DNA of 64,000 nucleotides from Flammeovirgaceae bacterium (GCA_016712035.1 JADJRT010000001.1:434001-498000), one strand, 5' to 3'; counted from the stretch's first letter, positions 26,101 to 34,594 are shown. Numbers and translations are program-made. The notes: generated by a model from the sequence alone, not told the origin.

Positions 26101-26663
26101 AAAGCGATTTCTTTCTTCAGTCAGGAACTTCTAAGATTTCTTTAGTGGGCGATTGGAAATACGATGTTGAAAAGATTTATCGCTCCAGCACCATCTCTCC
26201 TTTTCAAGAGGCTTCGGTTGCTGAAGTGTTCATGAAAAACTATATCAACAAATCAAATACTTTTGAAACGACTGCTTCGGTTCCTGGCGCAACGATAATT
26301 AAGATTACAGTGATAAAGAATGAAATGAAGTATGATTTAAAATCATTTACGGTAGAAGCCGGCAAGCCGGTGGAAATCATTTTTGAAAACCCAGATTTTA
26401 TGCAACACAATTTATTGATCATTAAACCGGGTACACTTCAAACTGTAGGCGCGGCTGCCGATAAGCTTGCACAGGACACAAAAGGCGCAGAGATGAATTA
26501 TGTGCCCAACATACCCGAAATACTTTTCTCCACTAAATTGGTAAACCCACAACAAACCGTGCGACTTCAATTTACAGCACCAAAAGAAGTTGGGGATTAT
26601 CCCTATGTGTGCACCTTCCCCGGGACATTGGTCTTTAATGAATGGTATTATGAATGTAGTTAA
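23190..26663 (+). CDS. Multidomain lipoprotein: ThuA, sugar-dehydrogenase-like, HEAT, jelly-roll and azurin-like copper domain
   Basis: 1157 residues as written. Lipoprotein signal with lipobox ending SSC (about residue 19). ThuA domain about 28-225 (ILFLGHSSKHH; PLHCASWC); six-bladed dehydrogenase-like propeller about 280-660 (LFASEPDIINPIAMDWDDQGRLW; EDTDGDGNADKF); HEAT-like repeats about 670-830; sugar-binding jelly roll about 840-1000; azurin/plastocyanin domain from about 1025. The last domain has MQHNLLI and CTFPG, but the frame then reads TLVFNEWYYECS. Omitting A26625 gives CTFPGHWSLMNGIMNVVKSK, restoring the Cys/His/Met spacing of a type-1 copper site and a stop at 26673, three bases before the next gene. 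No CxxCH heme motif. Likely extracytoplasmic sugar oxidation or binding (inference). Confidence 0.85.
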   Translation: MKKLICCIIILTGLIYSSCDNKGESRLSDEPRRIEILFLGHSSKHHNSAQYLPILAAALGKEGINFTYTDDPADLNPQKLAWYDGLMIYANHDSITQSQEDALLNFVKGGRGFIPLHCASWCFRNSEKYVDLVGGQFLKHDTATFTATIINKEHPVMQGVEEFAAWDETYVHDKLSSDRMVLMDRVEGDHHEPWTWVKEHGKGRVFYTASGHDERVWDNPGFQKLVKQGIVWAVGNKVKSQWEEFRKGMPTLVYKDVPNIPNYEKRNPAPQYQEPLAAEEEKKLIQVPAGFRAELFASEPDIINPIAMDWDDQGRLWVIETVDYPNSVRDENGVGDDRIKICEDTDGDGNADKFTVFADKLNIPTSLTFARGGIIVSQAPHFLFLKDTDGDDRADVREILIDGWGTFDTHAGPSNLKYGIDNQIWGSVGYSGFKGKIAGDSLEFEQGFYHFAPDASSFQFLTNTSNNTWGLGLTENNDVFGSTANNTHSVFMGIPNQAAQEVEGISIGSKKIDGHYAMHPITPKVRQVDVFGGFTAAAGHNFYTARTYPKEYWNNIAFVCEPTGHLVHIAKIERDGSGFIEKDGWNLFAGADEWTSPVEAKVGPDGNVWVLDWYNFIIQHNPTPTPDRGGYQAENGSGNAYENPLRDKSHGRVWRIVHQDSKPYKSIKLDKGNSKELVAILSNDNMFWRIAAQRMLVENKKDAALPFLYELVKRKSANPYAPIHALWTMDGLGAVKTGSETFQVVVDALKHSSPAVRKAALQILSQGGLTEQIIIESNTLNDPDPNTRLAAFIALTSLPASENIGALLLPISKDPTIKNDLWLQKAVYAAAAKHQSGFMSAFLKENPTYKTPLDPALLKREQIDLDDAAWKQMPLPKAIETNGVEMDGIIWFRKTIDIPENLAGKKAMLSLGPIDDTDIAWVNGVKVGSTDKDWDAFRLYAIPAGVLKAGKNSIAVKVEDGGGRGGMYGRESDFFLQSGTSKISLVGDWKYDVEKIYRSSTISPFQEASVAEVFMKNYINKSNTFETTASVPGATIIKITVIKNEMKYDLKSFTVEAGKPVEIIFENPDFMQHNLLIIKPGTLQTVGAAADKLAQDTKGAEMNYVPNIPEILFSTKLVNPQQTVRLQFTAPKEVGDYPYVCTFPGTLVFNEWYYECS

Positions 26664-26675
26664 GAGTAAATAGCG

Positions 26676-27536
26676 ATGAGTTCGAATGTAAAATTTGGCG
26701 TAAGCACGTGGCTTTGGACGTCACCGTTCAATACGGAGACTGTTGCGTTATTTCCGAAAATAAAATCAATGGGGTACGATGCCGTGGAGATTCCCGTTGA
26801 ATATCCAGAACTAATCGATGGCCAAAAAGTAAAGCAAGCGCTTTTAGAAAATAATTTACAAGCAATTGTCTGTGGTGCTTTTGGGCCTACTCGCGATTTA
26901 ACGCATGATGATCCTGCCGTTCATAAAGTTTGTTTCGATTACATTGCTGAGTGCTTCAAATTATGTAATGCTTGGGACGCTAAATTTCTTGCGGGCCCTA
27001 TGTATTCAGCCGTTGGGAAAGCGCGGATGGTTTCCTCTGAGCAGAGAAAAATTGAATGGGAACTTGCAGTAAGGAACATTCGTAAAGTTTGTGAACAGGC
27101 ACAGCAATATGGATTGATGGTTGCGTTGGAACCACTCAATCGCTTTGAGTCAGATTTAATTAACACATCCGCGGATGTTATGCGGTTGATTAATGATGTA
27201 AATCATTCAGCTGCAAAAGTGTTGCTTGACGGATTTCACATGGCGATTGAAGAGCGCGACCTTGAAGCGGCCATTACCTTAGCAGGAAGTAAACTGATTC
27301 ATGTGCAGGTTTCTGAAAATTATCGCGGCACACCGGGTAGCGGACAAACTCCCTGGAATTCATTTAAAGCCGGACTGGAAAAAATTAATTATTCGGGTGT
27401 CGTATCCATTGAAAGCTTTACTCCTGAAATAAAAGAATTAGCTGGAGCTGTATGCATCTGGAAAAATCTTGCTGAAAGTCAGGATGATTTTGCGCAAGAT
27501 GGAATTACTTTTTTAAAAAAATTATTAAACACATAG
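26676..27536 (+). CDS. Sugar phosphate isomerase/epimerase (xylose-isomerase-like TIM barrel)
   Basis: 286 residues. AP-endonuclease-2/xylose isomerase fold: FGVSTWLWTSPF at the start, GYDAVEIPVEYPE, VALEPLNRFESDLINT with the metal-binding Glu, VLLDGFHMAIEE with Asp and His, HVQVSENYRGTPGSG, and VSIESFTPEI with the second Glu. The pattern is that of the D-tagatose 3-epimerase/D-psicose 3-epimerase group. No signal peptide. It lies between the ThuA lipoprotein and a Gfo/Idh/MocA oxidoreductase, a trio that recurs in keto-sugar handling. The exact sugar is unknown. Confidence 0.9.
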   Translation: MSSNVKFGVSTWLWTSPFNTETVALFPKIKSMGYDAVEIPVEYPELIDGQKVKQALLENNLQAIVCGAFGPTRDLTHDDPAVHKVCFDYIAECFKLCNAWDAKFLAGPMYSAVGKARMVSSEQRKIEWELAVRNIRKVCEQAQQYGLMVALEPLNRFESDLINTSADVMRLINDVNHSAAKVLLDGFHMAIEERDLEAAITLAGSKLIHVQVSENYRGTPGSGQTPWNSFKAGLEKINYSGVVSIESFTPEIKELAGAVCIWKNLAESQDDFAQDGITFLKKLLNT

Positions 27537-27540
27537 TGTT

Positions 27541-28668
27541 ATGACAAAAAAAATTAACGTAGCCATTGTTGGCTTAGGATTTGGAGCTGAATTTATTCCC
27601 ATCTATAAAAAACATCCGAACGCCAATCTGATTGCGATTTGTCAACGCAACGAAAAAAAACTGAATGAAATTGGTGATGCCTTTGGGATAGAAAAGAGAT
27701 TTACCTCGTATGATGAATTATTAAAAGATCCAACTATTGATGCGGTGCATATCAATACACCCATTCCCGATCATGGTATTCAATCTATCAAAGCATTGAA
27801 AGCCGGTAAACATGTAGCCTGTACTGTGCCCATGGCCACTACAGTAGAAGAGTGCGAGGAGATTGTTCGCCTCACTAAAGAAAAAAAGCTTACCTACATG
27901 ATGATGGAAACTGTGGTGTATGCGCGTGAGTTTCTGTTTATGAAAGAACTTTATGACAAAGGTGAATTAGGGAAACTTCAATTTATAAAGGCGAGTCATC
28001 AACAAGACATGGATGGTTGGCCAAACTATTGGCCGGGCTTACCCCCGATGTATTATGCCACGCATTGTGTTGGGCCGGTACTCGGCTTAATGCGTAGTGA
28101 AGCGGAATACGTTTCGTGCTTTGGCAGCGGAACAATTAGAGAAGAACTCCATCATCACTATAATTCGCCTTTTGCTGTTGAAACCGCACACATTAAATTC
28201 AGAAACTCAGATGTGAGCGCACATGTTTATCGCTCGCTGTTTGATGTAGCGCGTCAATATCGTGAAAGCTTTGAAGTTTATGGATCAAAAAAGACGGTAG
28301 AGTGGCCTTTAATAGAAGGAAAGCCTTTAGTTGTGCACACTGCAAAAAAACCGGAACCCGAAATTCCGGAAGAAGTAGAGTGTCCGGATTATGCCAAATT
28401 GTTACCCGAACCTATTCAGGGTTTTACCAAGCAAGGCGTTTACGATGCAGACGATCATCAGCACTTATCTTTTATTCAAGGAGGTGGGCATGGGGGTTCG
28501 CATCCGCATCTTGTTCATGCCTTTGTTGATGCGCTTGTTAATAACAAAGTGCCTTATCCAAATGCAGTTCAATCGGCTAACATAACGTGTGTCGGAATTC
28601 TTGCGCATGAATCTGCACTGCAAGGCGGAATAATTATGAAGCTGCCGGAGTTTACTTTATCGAATTAG
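27541..28668 (+). CDS. Gfo/Idh/MocA-family oxidoreductase
   Basis: 375 residues. N-terminal Rossmann fold (NVAIVGLGFGAEFIPIYKKHPNANLIAIC), the DAVHINTPIPDHGIQSIKALKAGKHVACTVPMA segment (the family usually has EKP(M/L)A; here the Lys of EKP is replaced, reading CTVP), and the C-terminal alpha/beta dimerisation domain with HCVGPVLGLM. These enzymes oxidise or reduce sugars with bound NAD(P). It starts four bases after the epimerase gene, so they are one operon. Loss of the usual catalytic Lys in the EKP motif is worth noting. Confidence 0.9.
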   Translation: MTKKINVAIVGLGFGAEFIPIYKKHPNANLIAICQRNEKKLNEIGDAFGIEKRFTSYDELLKDPTIDAVHINTPIPDHGIQSIKALKAGKHVACTVPMATTVEECEEIVRLTKEKKLTYMMMETVVYAREFLFMKELYDKGELGKLQFIKASHQQDMDGWPNYWPGLPPMYYATHCVGPVLGLMRSEAEYVSCFGSGTIREELHHHYNSPFAVETAHIKFRNSDVSAHVYRSLFDVARQYRESFEVYGSKKTVEWPLIEGKPLVVHTAKKPEPEIPEEVECPDYAKLLPEPIQGFTKQGVYDADDHQHLSFIQGGGHGGSHPHLVHAFVDALVNNKVPYPNAVQSANITCVGILAHESALQGGIIMKLPEFTLSN

Positions 28669-28700
28669 AAAATTGCGTTTGGCTAGACAATTATAAAGAC

Positions 28701-31304
28701 TCACTCGCCCTTCAATATTTCTGCCGGGTTGGTTGTAGCAGTTTTATACGTTTGGGAGGCAATGGTAGCAATCCCCAATCCTAACAAAATTGCTGCGCTT
28801 ACTAATATGTCCCACGGTGTAAGGCTCACACTGTAGTACTGTATCTTAGGAAACAGCAAGTAAAATATGGTTGTGGTGATGGGCACCGCAAACAGTATAG
28901 CCCATACCATCAGTTTTAAATAATCTTTTGAAAGCAAAAGCGCGAGGCTATACACCGTAGCACCCATTACTTTGCGAATACTCACTTCTTTGGCTTTCGT
29001 CTCAGAGGTATAGACAACCATGCCAAGCATTCCCAGTAATGAGATAGTAATTGCTAACAATCCAAGAAAACCAACAATCTTAATCATCACAACATAACTG
29101 CTATAGCCTTCGTTCAATTCCTCTTCAAAGAAATCTGCTTCTAATTTTTGTTCAGGGTTTAAAGTCTTCCAATGATTCTCAAATTCAGTGAACATACTAT
29201 AAGTATCTGCTGAGCTTACTTTCAGATGAGCGAAGGCAAAGTGTTCTGGATTCATCCTGAAAAAGAATTTATCAATTGGATATCGTAACGAAGCAAAATG
29301 AAAATTCTTTACAACACCCAGTACCTCAAGTTCACTTCCCTCTACCAGATAGGTGCGGCCGATGGCTTCAGCTGGGGGTTCAATTTTATAGTGTTTCAGA
29401 AACTCTTCATTAACAATAATAAAACGCTCGCGCTGCCAGGTTTCTTCCGGGAAGTTTTTACCTGCGAGCAATGTAAGGTTAAACATGGAAAGATAATTTC
29501 GGTCAACAAACAGTTGGTTTACCTCGGCAGAATCTTTATCCGCATTCTTTACCCAGGTGTTTGAATAACTTAGCCCCATTAATTGGGAGGACATGGCCAC
29601 AGATTGAACCGAAGCTAACCTTGAAAATTCAGTCTTCACTAACTCAGCTTTCACGCCTTGCAATTTTACATCAACAATGTTCTCTTTATTAAATCCGAAA
29701 TCGAAATTGATTGAGTACTGATACTGCCGACTAAAAACAACAAGACATAGTATAAAGCCAAATGATAATGCAAACTGAAAAATGGTTAGCACTTTTCGTA
29801 CACGCATCCCGTGTGTACCTGCATGTGTTTTATTTTTTAAGGCTTGAATAGGACTAAGCCCACCAAAGTATAGTGCTGGTAAAATTCCGGCCACTAACCC
29901 CGTACCTAATGCAAAAAGTATAAAGTATAAAACCATGCGTATTGTAAGACTAAGGTCAATTGAAGAGGATGCTGCCAGTGAGTTTAGAAACTCTGGACGG
30001 ATAAGAAAGAAAATCAGCATTGCTCCTGCCAGCGATACCAGTGTAATCACAACAGTTTCAGTAATGAACTGAAGGAAGATTTGATTTTTTTGCCCGCCCA
30101 TTGTTTTGCGCAACCCAATTTCTTTTGCGCGCTTCAGGGCACGGGCAATAGAAATGTTCGTGTAGTTAAAGCAGGCTGGTAACAAAATGAGTAGAGCTAT
30201 TAAACCAAAGACAATCATTCCTGAGGCTTCCCACTTGGGGCCAATGGCCATTCTGTAATCAGCCCCCATGGCGATTTCTCTTAGGTGTTTTGTGGCAAAG
30301 CTCACTTTTACTGGAAGTGTGGCATATGAATCTGATGCTATCTTATTAAGATGTTCTTCCACTTTCTTTTGACTTCCGTTTTCGGCAAGCAGCATATACA
30401 AATACTCACGGTCATAGTTTATCCATTGGTCGCTTAGAGATGCCTGTTCCGGGGGAAGCGTGGAAAACGACACCAATACATCAAATTTTAAGTGCGAGTT
30501 GATCGGATGATCTTTCATCACTGCACCAACTTCCATTAAATCACCTTGCTCCAATTCCAATGTTTTTCCAAGAACTTCGGTTGAATTAAAGAACTTCATT
30601 GCTGCCGATTCCGTCAGAATTATACTGTTGGGTTTGGTCAGCGCATATGTTGCATTTCCTTGCGTAACCTCATAGGTAAATACTTTTAAAAAGTTTGGCT
30701 CAACATAATAGCCCTGCAATGAAAGGGTTCCTTGCGCATGTTTAATTTCCTCACGAAAGCTAGCTTGAATACGCACTACTTCTTGTACGTCCAGATATTC
30801 TTGCAATTGCTCAGCCAATACAAAGGGAGCCGTAGCCCATATGGATTCTTCTACACCTTCAGTGCGTTCGCTCACAATAGTATAAATATGATCTCCATGC
30901 GTGTGAAAGTCATCATAGGTTCGAACGAAAGAAACTAACGAAATAAGAAGAAGACTTACCGTCATACCAACCGCGAGGCCGAAGGCATTGAGGATAGCAA
31001 AGTATTTGTATTGATAAAGATTACGAACAGCTACTTTTATATAATTACGAAGCATATCAAAAGAGAATGATGCGGAAGAATAAGGACCAGAAGCGGCTCT
31101 TTGTTTTCGCTTTCGGATAGCGTAGGAGAAAATGAGTGCGATCGTTTGCTTCCAATAAATGAGTTTCGCTTTCGTTGGAGATTTTGTTTTTAGATTCTGA
31201 TAAAACCATTCGTCTAAATCGCCTATGAGATCCTCTACCTTTGCATGACCGCAGTACCAGGCAAAAAACTTACGAGCCAATTTGGGCGGTTGGTGTTGTT
31301 TCAT
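28701..31304 (-). CDS. FtsX-like ABC permease with N-terminal prefix domain
   Basis: 867 residues from the ATG at 31304 (MKQHQPPKLARKFFAWYCG); an in-frame ATG at 31340 adds 12 residues inside padR and is less likely. The first 60 residues (EDLIGDLDEWFYQNL) form the permease prefix domain 2 found in Bacteroidota. A membrane helix near 110 is followed by a large MacB-like periplasmic domain, FtsX helices with RAKEIGLRKTMGGQKNQIFLQF, then a second periplasmic domain and a second FtsX block with KAKEVSIRKVMGAT. No ATP-binding protein is encoded nearby. MacB/FtsX permeases act in efflux or mechanotransmission. ATGA overlap with the PadR regulator shows they are co-translated. Confidence 0.92.
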   Translation of the reverse strand: MKQHQPPKLARKFFAWYCGHAKVEDLIGDLDEWFYQNLKTKSPTKAKLIYWKQTIALIFSYAIRKRKQRAASGPYSSASFSFDMLRNYIKVAVRNLYQYKYFAILNAFGLAVGMTVSLLLISLVSFVRTYDDFHTHGDHIYTIVSERTEGVEESIWATAPFVLAEQLQEYLDVQEVVRIQASFREEIKHAQGTLSLQGYYVEPNFLKVFTYEVTQGNATYALTKPNSIILTESAAMKFFNSTEVLGKTLELEQGDLMEVGAVMKDHPINSHLKFDVLVSFSTLPPEQASLSDQWINYDREYLYMLLAENGSQKKVEEHLNKIASDSYATLPVKVSFATKHLREIAMGADYRMAIGPKWEASGMIVFGLIALLILLPACFNYTNISIARALKRAKEIGLRKTMGGQKNQIFLQFITETVVITLVSLAGAMLIFFLIRPEFLNSLAASSSIDLSLTIRMVLYFILFALGTGLVAGILPALYFGGLSPIQALKNKTHAGTHGMRVRKVLTIFQFALSFGFILCLVVFSRQYQYSINFDFGFNKENIVDVKLQGVKAELVKTEFSRLASVQSVAMSSQLMGLSYSNTWVKNADKDSAEVNQLFVDRNYLSMFNLTLLAGKNFPEETWQRERFIIVNEEFLKHYKIEPPAEAIGRTYLVEGSELEVLGVVKNFHFASLRYPIDKFFFRMNPEHFAFAHLKVSSADTYSMFTEFENHWKTLNPEQKLEADFFEEELNEGYSSYVVMIKIVGFLGLLAITISLLGMLGMVVYTSETKAKEVSIRKVMGATVYSLALLLSKDYLKLMVWAILFAVPITTTIFYLLFPKIQYYSVSLTPWDILVSAAILLGLGIATIASQTYKTATTNPAEILKGE

Positions 31305-31630
31305 AAGGAGGCGGACAAATTTACTTTTGACAAACTCCATAAATTATCCCGCAGGCTTTTGCTTTCTGCCACAGCTTTTTTTCCGGCCTGAGTGATTTCA
31401 TAAAACCGTTTGCTTCTTCCGCCCCGCTCTTGCGTAGCGCCACCTAACCACGATTTCAAAAATCCTTTTTCTTCCAAGCGGGTAATAGTTGAATGTAATG
31501 CACCGATACTGATACTTCGGTTACAGCGTGTTTCAATATCCTGCTGAATGGAAACTCCATAGGCATCTTCGCCTAATGTGGCAATGGTAAGGAGTACGAG
31601 TTCTTCAAATTCACCGAGATAAGTTTTCAT
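31301..31630 (-). CDS. PadR-family transcriptional regulator
   Basis: 109 residues. Start MKTYLGEFEELVLLTIATLGEDAYGVSIQQDIE; winged helix with GALHSTITRLEEKGFLKSWLGG and GGRSKRFYEITQAGKKAV. Typical of PadR proteins paired with FtsX permeases in Bacteroidota, presumably a local repressor of the permease it precedes. A 15-bp palindrome at 31673-31687 lies 42 bp upstream. Divergent from the TetR regulator of the efflux operon. Confidence 0.95.
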   Translation of the reverse strand: MKTYLGEFEELVLLTIATLGEDAYGVSIQQDIETRCNRSISIGALHSTITRLEEKGFLKSWLGGATQERGGRSKRFYEITQAGKKAVAESKSLRDNLWSLSKVNLSASL

Positions 31631-31672
31631 TAAGTTGAATTTTTCAGGTTAACGGAATATAAAAATATTAGT

Positions 31673-31687
31673 TTCTTAATTTAAGAA
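31673..31687. promoter_or_regulatory. Palindrome upstream of padR (candidate operator)
   Basis: TTCTTAA-T-TTAAGAA is a perfect 15-bp dyad, 42 bp before the padR ATG at 31630. PadR autoregulation from such dyads is common; binding here is inferred from position. Confidence 0.45.
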
Positions 31688-31781
31688 GAAATCGTTTATA
31701 TGCCCTAATTGAGTCTTTTAGGACCATTTTTGCTTTTTAACCATTTTTGTTTGCGAACCGGACATAATTTATCACATTTGT

Positions 31782-31797
31782 TTAACAATATTGTTAA
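31782..31797. promoter_or_regulatory. 16-bp perfect palindrome abutting the tetR start (candidate operator)
   Basis: TTAACAATATTGTTAA reads the same on both strands and ends six bases before the TetR ATG at 31804. TetR proteins bind 15- to 20-bp palindromes near their own start, so this is a good candidate autoregulatory site controlling the whole efflux operon. Confidence 0.6.
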
Positions 31798-31803
31798 TTC
31801 TAT

Positions 31804-32424
31804 ATGGAGCTTACAGAAGCAAGTACAGAAGATCGGATTTTGGAGGCGGCCATGAAAGTGTTTACGCGAAAAGGATTTGCTGCTGCCCGAACGGAAGAGA
31901 TTGCCAAAGAAGCAGGGATTAACCGTGCACTTCTACACTATTATTATCGCGACAAGCATACCATTTTCAATCTCATCTTTGAAACCCGTTTTAAAGAATT
32001 TTTCAAAGGGCTGTTTGTAATTTTTGAATCCGATAACATTTCGTTGTTTGAGAAAATCGAACGGATGGTGAATCATGAGATTACAACCCTTATTAAGCAT
32101 CCGCACCTGGCTCGCTTTGTAATAACTGAGATCGCGCAACAACCGGAATTGTTATTGGAGCATGGGGCAAAACTTGGAATTAATCCCCGCTTGCTGATTT
32201 CCGAATTTGAAAAACAAGTTAATGCCGAAATCAAGCTGGGAACGATCAGACCCATTCAAGGCCGACAACTATTAATCAACATAATGTCACTTTGTATTTA
32301 TCCTTTTGTAGCAAGTCCGGTTATTCAAACGATGATGAGTCTTCAGGAAAAAGAATTTTATGAAATGACAGAGCAGCGCAAAAGACTGGTTAGCGATTTT
32401 ATTATTAACTCAATAAAAAAATGA
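31804..32424 (+). CDS. TetR-family regulator of the efflux operon
   Basis: 206 residues. N-terminal helix-turn-helix: EDRILEAAMKVFTRKGFAAARTEEIAKEAGINRALLHYYYRDKHTIFNLIFE pattern (residues about 9-60, conserved YYYRDK). The C-terminal ligand-binding part is helical and variable. It leads the TolC-HlyD-ABC-ABC-permease-permease set, overlapping the TolC start by ATGA, as CecR does for the YbhGFSR exporter of E. coli. Probably represses the operon until an effector binds. A perfect palindrome lies directly upstream. Confidence 0.95.
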   Translation: MELTEASTEDRILEAAMKVFTRKGFAAARTEEIAKEAGINRALLHYYYRDKHTIFNLIFETRFKEFFKGLFVIFESDNISLFEKIERMVNHEITTLIKHPHLARFVITEIAQQPELLLEHGAKLGINPRLLISEFEKQVNAEIKLGTIRPIQGRQLLINIMSLCIYPFVASPVIQTMMSLQEKEFYEMTEQRKRLVSDFIINSIKK

Positions 32425-33686
32425 ATGGAGTTATGCGAATACTATTTGCGTTTGTATTTCTTATAAGTATTTCGTTGAGCTCGTTGTCGCAAGACCTCAC
32501 GCTGGAGGATTGCTACGAAAGAGCAAGACAAAATTATCCCTTGATTAAACAAAAGGAATTGATTGCGAAGAGCAAGGAATTTTCAGTTGATAATGTAAAA
32601 TCAGGATTGTTTCCGCAATTCAACCTGGGAGGTCAGGCATCGTATCAGTCCGATGTTACTCGCCTACCCGGGCCAGCTGTTTTGGTGGAACCACTTTCGA
32701 AAGATCAGTACAAGTTATTTTTAGATCTTAATCAATCGATTTATGACGGTGGAACAACAAAAAGAAATAGTGCTTTACAAGAAACCGCAGCACAAGTCGA
32801 GGATCAAAAAATAGAAGTTGAGTTGTATAAAATTAAAGAAAGGATCAATCAGATATATTTCGGTGCCCTATTGATTAATGAACAATTGGTGCAAGTTGAT
32901 TTGATTCGAAAGGATCTTGAAAACAGTTTATTAAAAATGGAGTCGGCTATCCGTAATGGTACCGCGTTCAAAACAAATGCTGATATTCTTCAGGCTGAAC
33001 TTTATAAAACCGAACAGCGAAGAGTAGAATTGAAATCTGCCCGGCTTGCCTATCTTCAAATGCTGGGCATTTTTATTCAGCAAGATCTTTCTGAATTAAC
33101 GGTTTTACTCAAACCTCAGACTTTAATTTTTGAAAGCGAACCCTTGGTTACGCGTCCTGAAATTTCACTTTACAACTTTCAAGGCCAATTATTATCTGCA
33201 CAACAACAAGTTAGTAACACAAAGGTTGTTCCGCGTGTAAATCTCTTTGCACAGGCAGGTTATGGAAGGCCTGGGTTGAATATGTTATTAAATGAATTTG
33301 ATACTTATTATCTGGGGGGCATACGATTCAATTGGAATCTAGGTGGTTTCTATAATACTAATCGTGACAAGCAATTACTGGACATAAACCTTCAATCGCT
33401 CAATTATCAAAAGGAGACTTTTTTATTTAATACCAACCTATCGCTTCGGCAACAGACAAGTGATATAAACAAACTCAACGAACTGATTCAACTCGATGAC
33501 AAGTTTATCGTATTAAGGGCACGCATAAAAGCTACCGCCAAAGCCCAACTTGAAAACGGGGTAATTGCAGCCAATGATTATTTGAGAGAGCTAAATGCGG
33601 AAGACCAGGCCCGGCAAAATTTAATAATTCATCAGATTCAATTACTGATGACGCAATATGCACAACAAGTAACAACAGGAAATTAA
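32421..33686 (+). CDS. TolC-family outer-membrane efflux protein
   Basis: 421 residues. Signal peptide (MRILFAFVFLISISLSSLS; either the ATG at 32421 or the one at 32433 may start it). The mature protein has two alpha-helical repeats (LTLEDCYERARQNYPLIKQKE; PEISLYNFQGQLLSAQQQVSNTKVVPRVNLFAQAGYG), the outer-membrane-factor pattern. It forms the trimeric exit duct for the ABC exporter whose adaptor, ATPases and permeases follow. The gene overlaps tetR by four bases and is 12 bp from the adaptor gene. Confidence 0.93.
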   Translation: MNGVMRILFAFVFLISISLSSLSQDLTLEDCYERARQNYPLIKQKELIAKSKEFSVDNVKSGLFPQFNLGGQASYQSDVTRLPGPAVLVEPLSKDQYKLFLDLNQSIYDGGTTKRNSALQETAAQVEDQKIEVELYKIKERINQIYFGALLINEQLVQVDLIRKDLENSLLKMESAIRNGTAFKTNADILQAELYKTEQRRVELKSARLAYLQMLGIFIQQDLSELTVLLKPQTLIFESEPLVTRPEISLYNFQGQLLSAQQQVSNTKVVPRVNLFAQAGYGRPGLNMLLNEFDTYYLGGIRFNWNLGGFYNTNRDKQLLDINLQSLNYQKETFLFNTNLSLRQQTSDINKLNELIQLDDKFIVLRARIKATAKAQLENGVIAANDYLRELNAEDQARQNLIIHQIQLLMTQYAQQVTTGN

Positions 33687-33698
33687 AATGGAACACCC

Positions 33699-34594
33699 AT
33701 GCAAAGAAATTATTTTTTATTGGCGGTAACAGTTTTGGTTGCAGTCGCTTGCGATCAAAATGGATCAGACTTTGATGCGACCGGAAACTTCGAAGCCGAT
33801 GAAATTATTATTTCCGCAGAAGCATCCGGTAAAATTGTTCAACTCGCGGTGGAGGAAGGCACAGAATTAAAAGAAAAAGCCGTTGTCGGACTGATTGACA
33901 CCACCCAACTGTATTTGCGGAAAAAGCAATTAGAATACTCAATTCGTGCTATCGAGGCAAAACAACCCAATGCCATGGTGCAGTTAGCTTCCATCACCGA
34001 ACAGATAGAAACGACTCAACGTGAAAAGAAGCGAATTGAAAATCTTCTAAAAGATGATGCCGCTACGCAAAAACAATTGGATGATATTAATGCTCAGTTG
34101 GATTTGTTAAAACGCCAATACACAGCCTCCCAATCGACATTAACGATTACAAAACAATCATTGCAAAGCGAAACACTACCTATGCAAGCTCAGCTTGAAC
34201 AGGTGGAGGATCAGATTGTAAAATCTCAAATTTTAAATCCGATCAATGGCACGGTGCTAACTCTATACACGAAGCAAAACGAAGTAGTTAATCCCGGCAA
34301 GGCACTTTATAAAATTGCCGATTTGAGTACCATTATTTTACGTGCGTACATTTCAGGCAGTCAATTATCACAAATAAAGCTAGGACAACAAGTTGAAGTT
34401 TATGTCGACTCCCCCATGGGGAGTATAAAAAATATTCAGGAGTAATTTTCTTGGTATCAGATAAAGCTGAGTTTACACCCAAAACAATTCAAACAAAAGA
34501 AGAGCGCGCGAATCTGGTTTATGCTATAAAGATTGACGTAAAAAATGATGGCTATTTGAAGTTAGGCATGTATGGTGAGGTGAAGTTTAATTGA
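33699..34594 (+). CDS. HlyD-family membrane fusion lipoprotein, one-base frameshift
   Basis: About 298 residues when rejoined. Lipoprotein signal MQRNYFLLAVTVLVAVAC; a biotinyl-lipoyl-like half (IVQLAVEEGTELKEKAVVGLID), a coiled-coil hairpin (about 80-165), the second lipoyl half (NGTVLTLYTKQNEVVNPGKALYKIADLS), then the beta-barrel domain. The frame as written stops at 34445 after YVDSPMG; one added G in the G4 run 34418-34421 continues into EYKKYSGVIFLVSDKAEFTPK and ends GMYGEVKFN at 34594. This is the periplasmic adaptor (YbhG-like) linking the ABC permeases with TolC. The stop overlaps the next start. Confidence 0.9.

Noticed and set aside
23190..26663. PVC-type cytochrome c reading for the ThuA lipoprotein
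   Set aside because: Many dehydrogenase-like propeller proteins carry a C-terminal CxxCH heme domain; none is present here, and the C-terminal domain is azurin-like.
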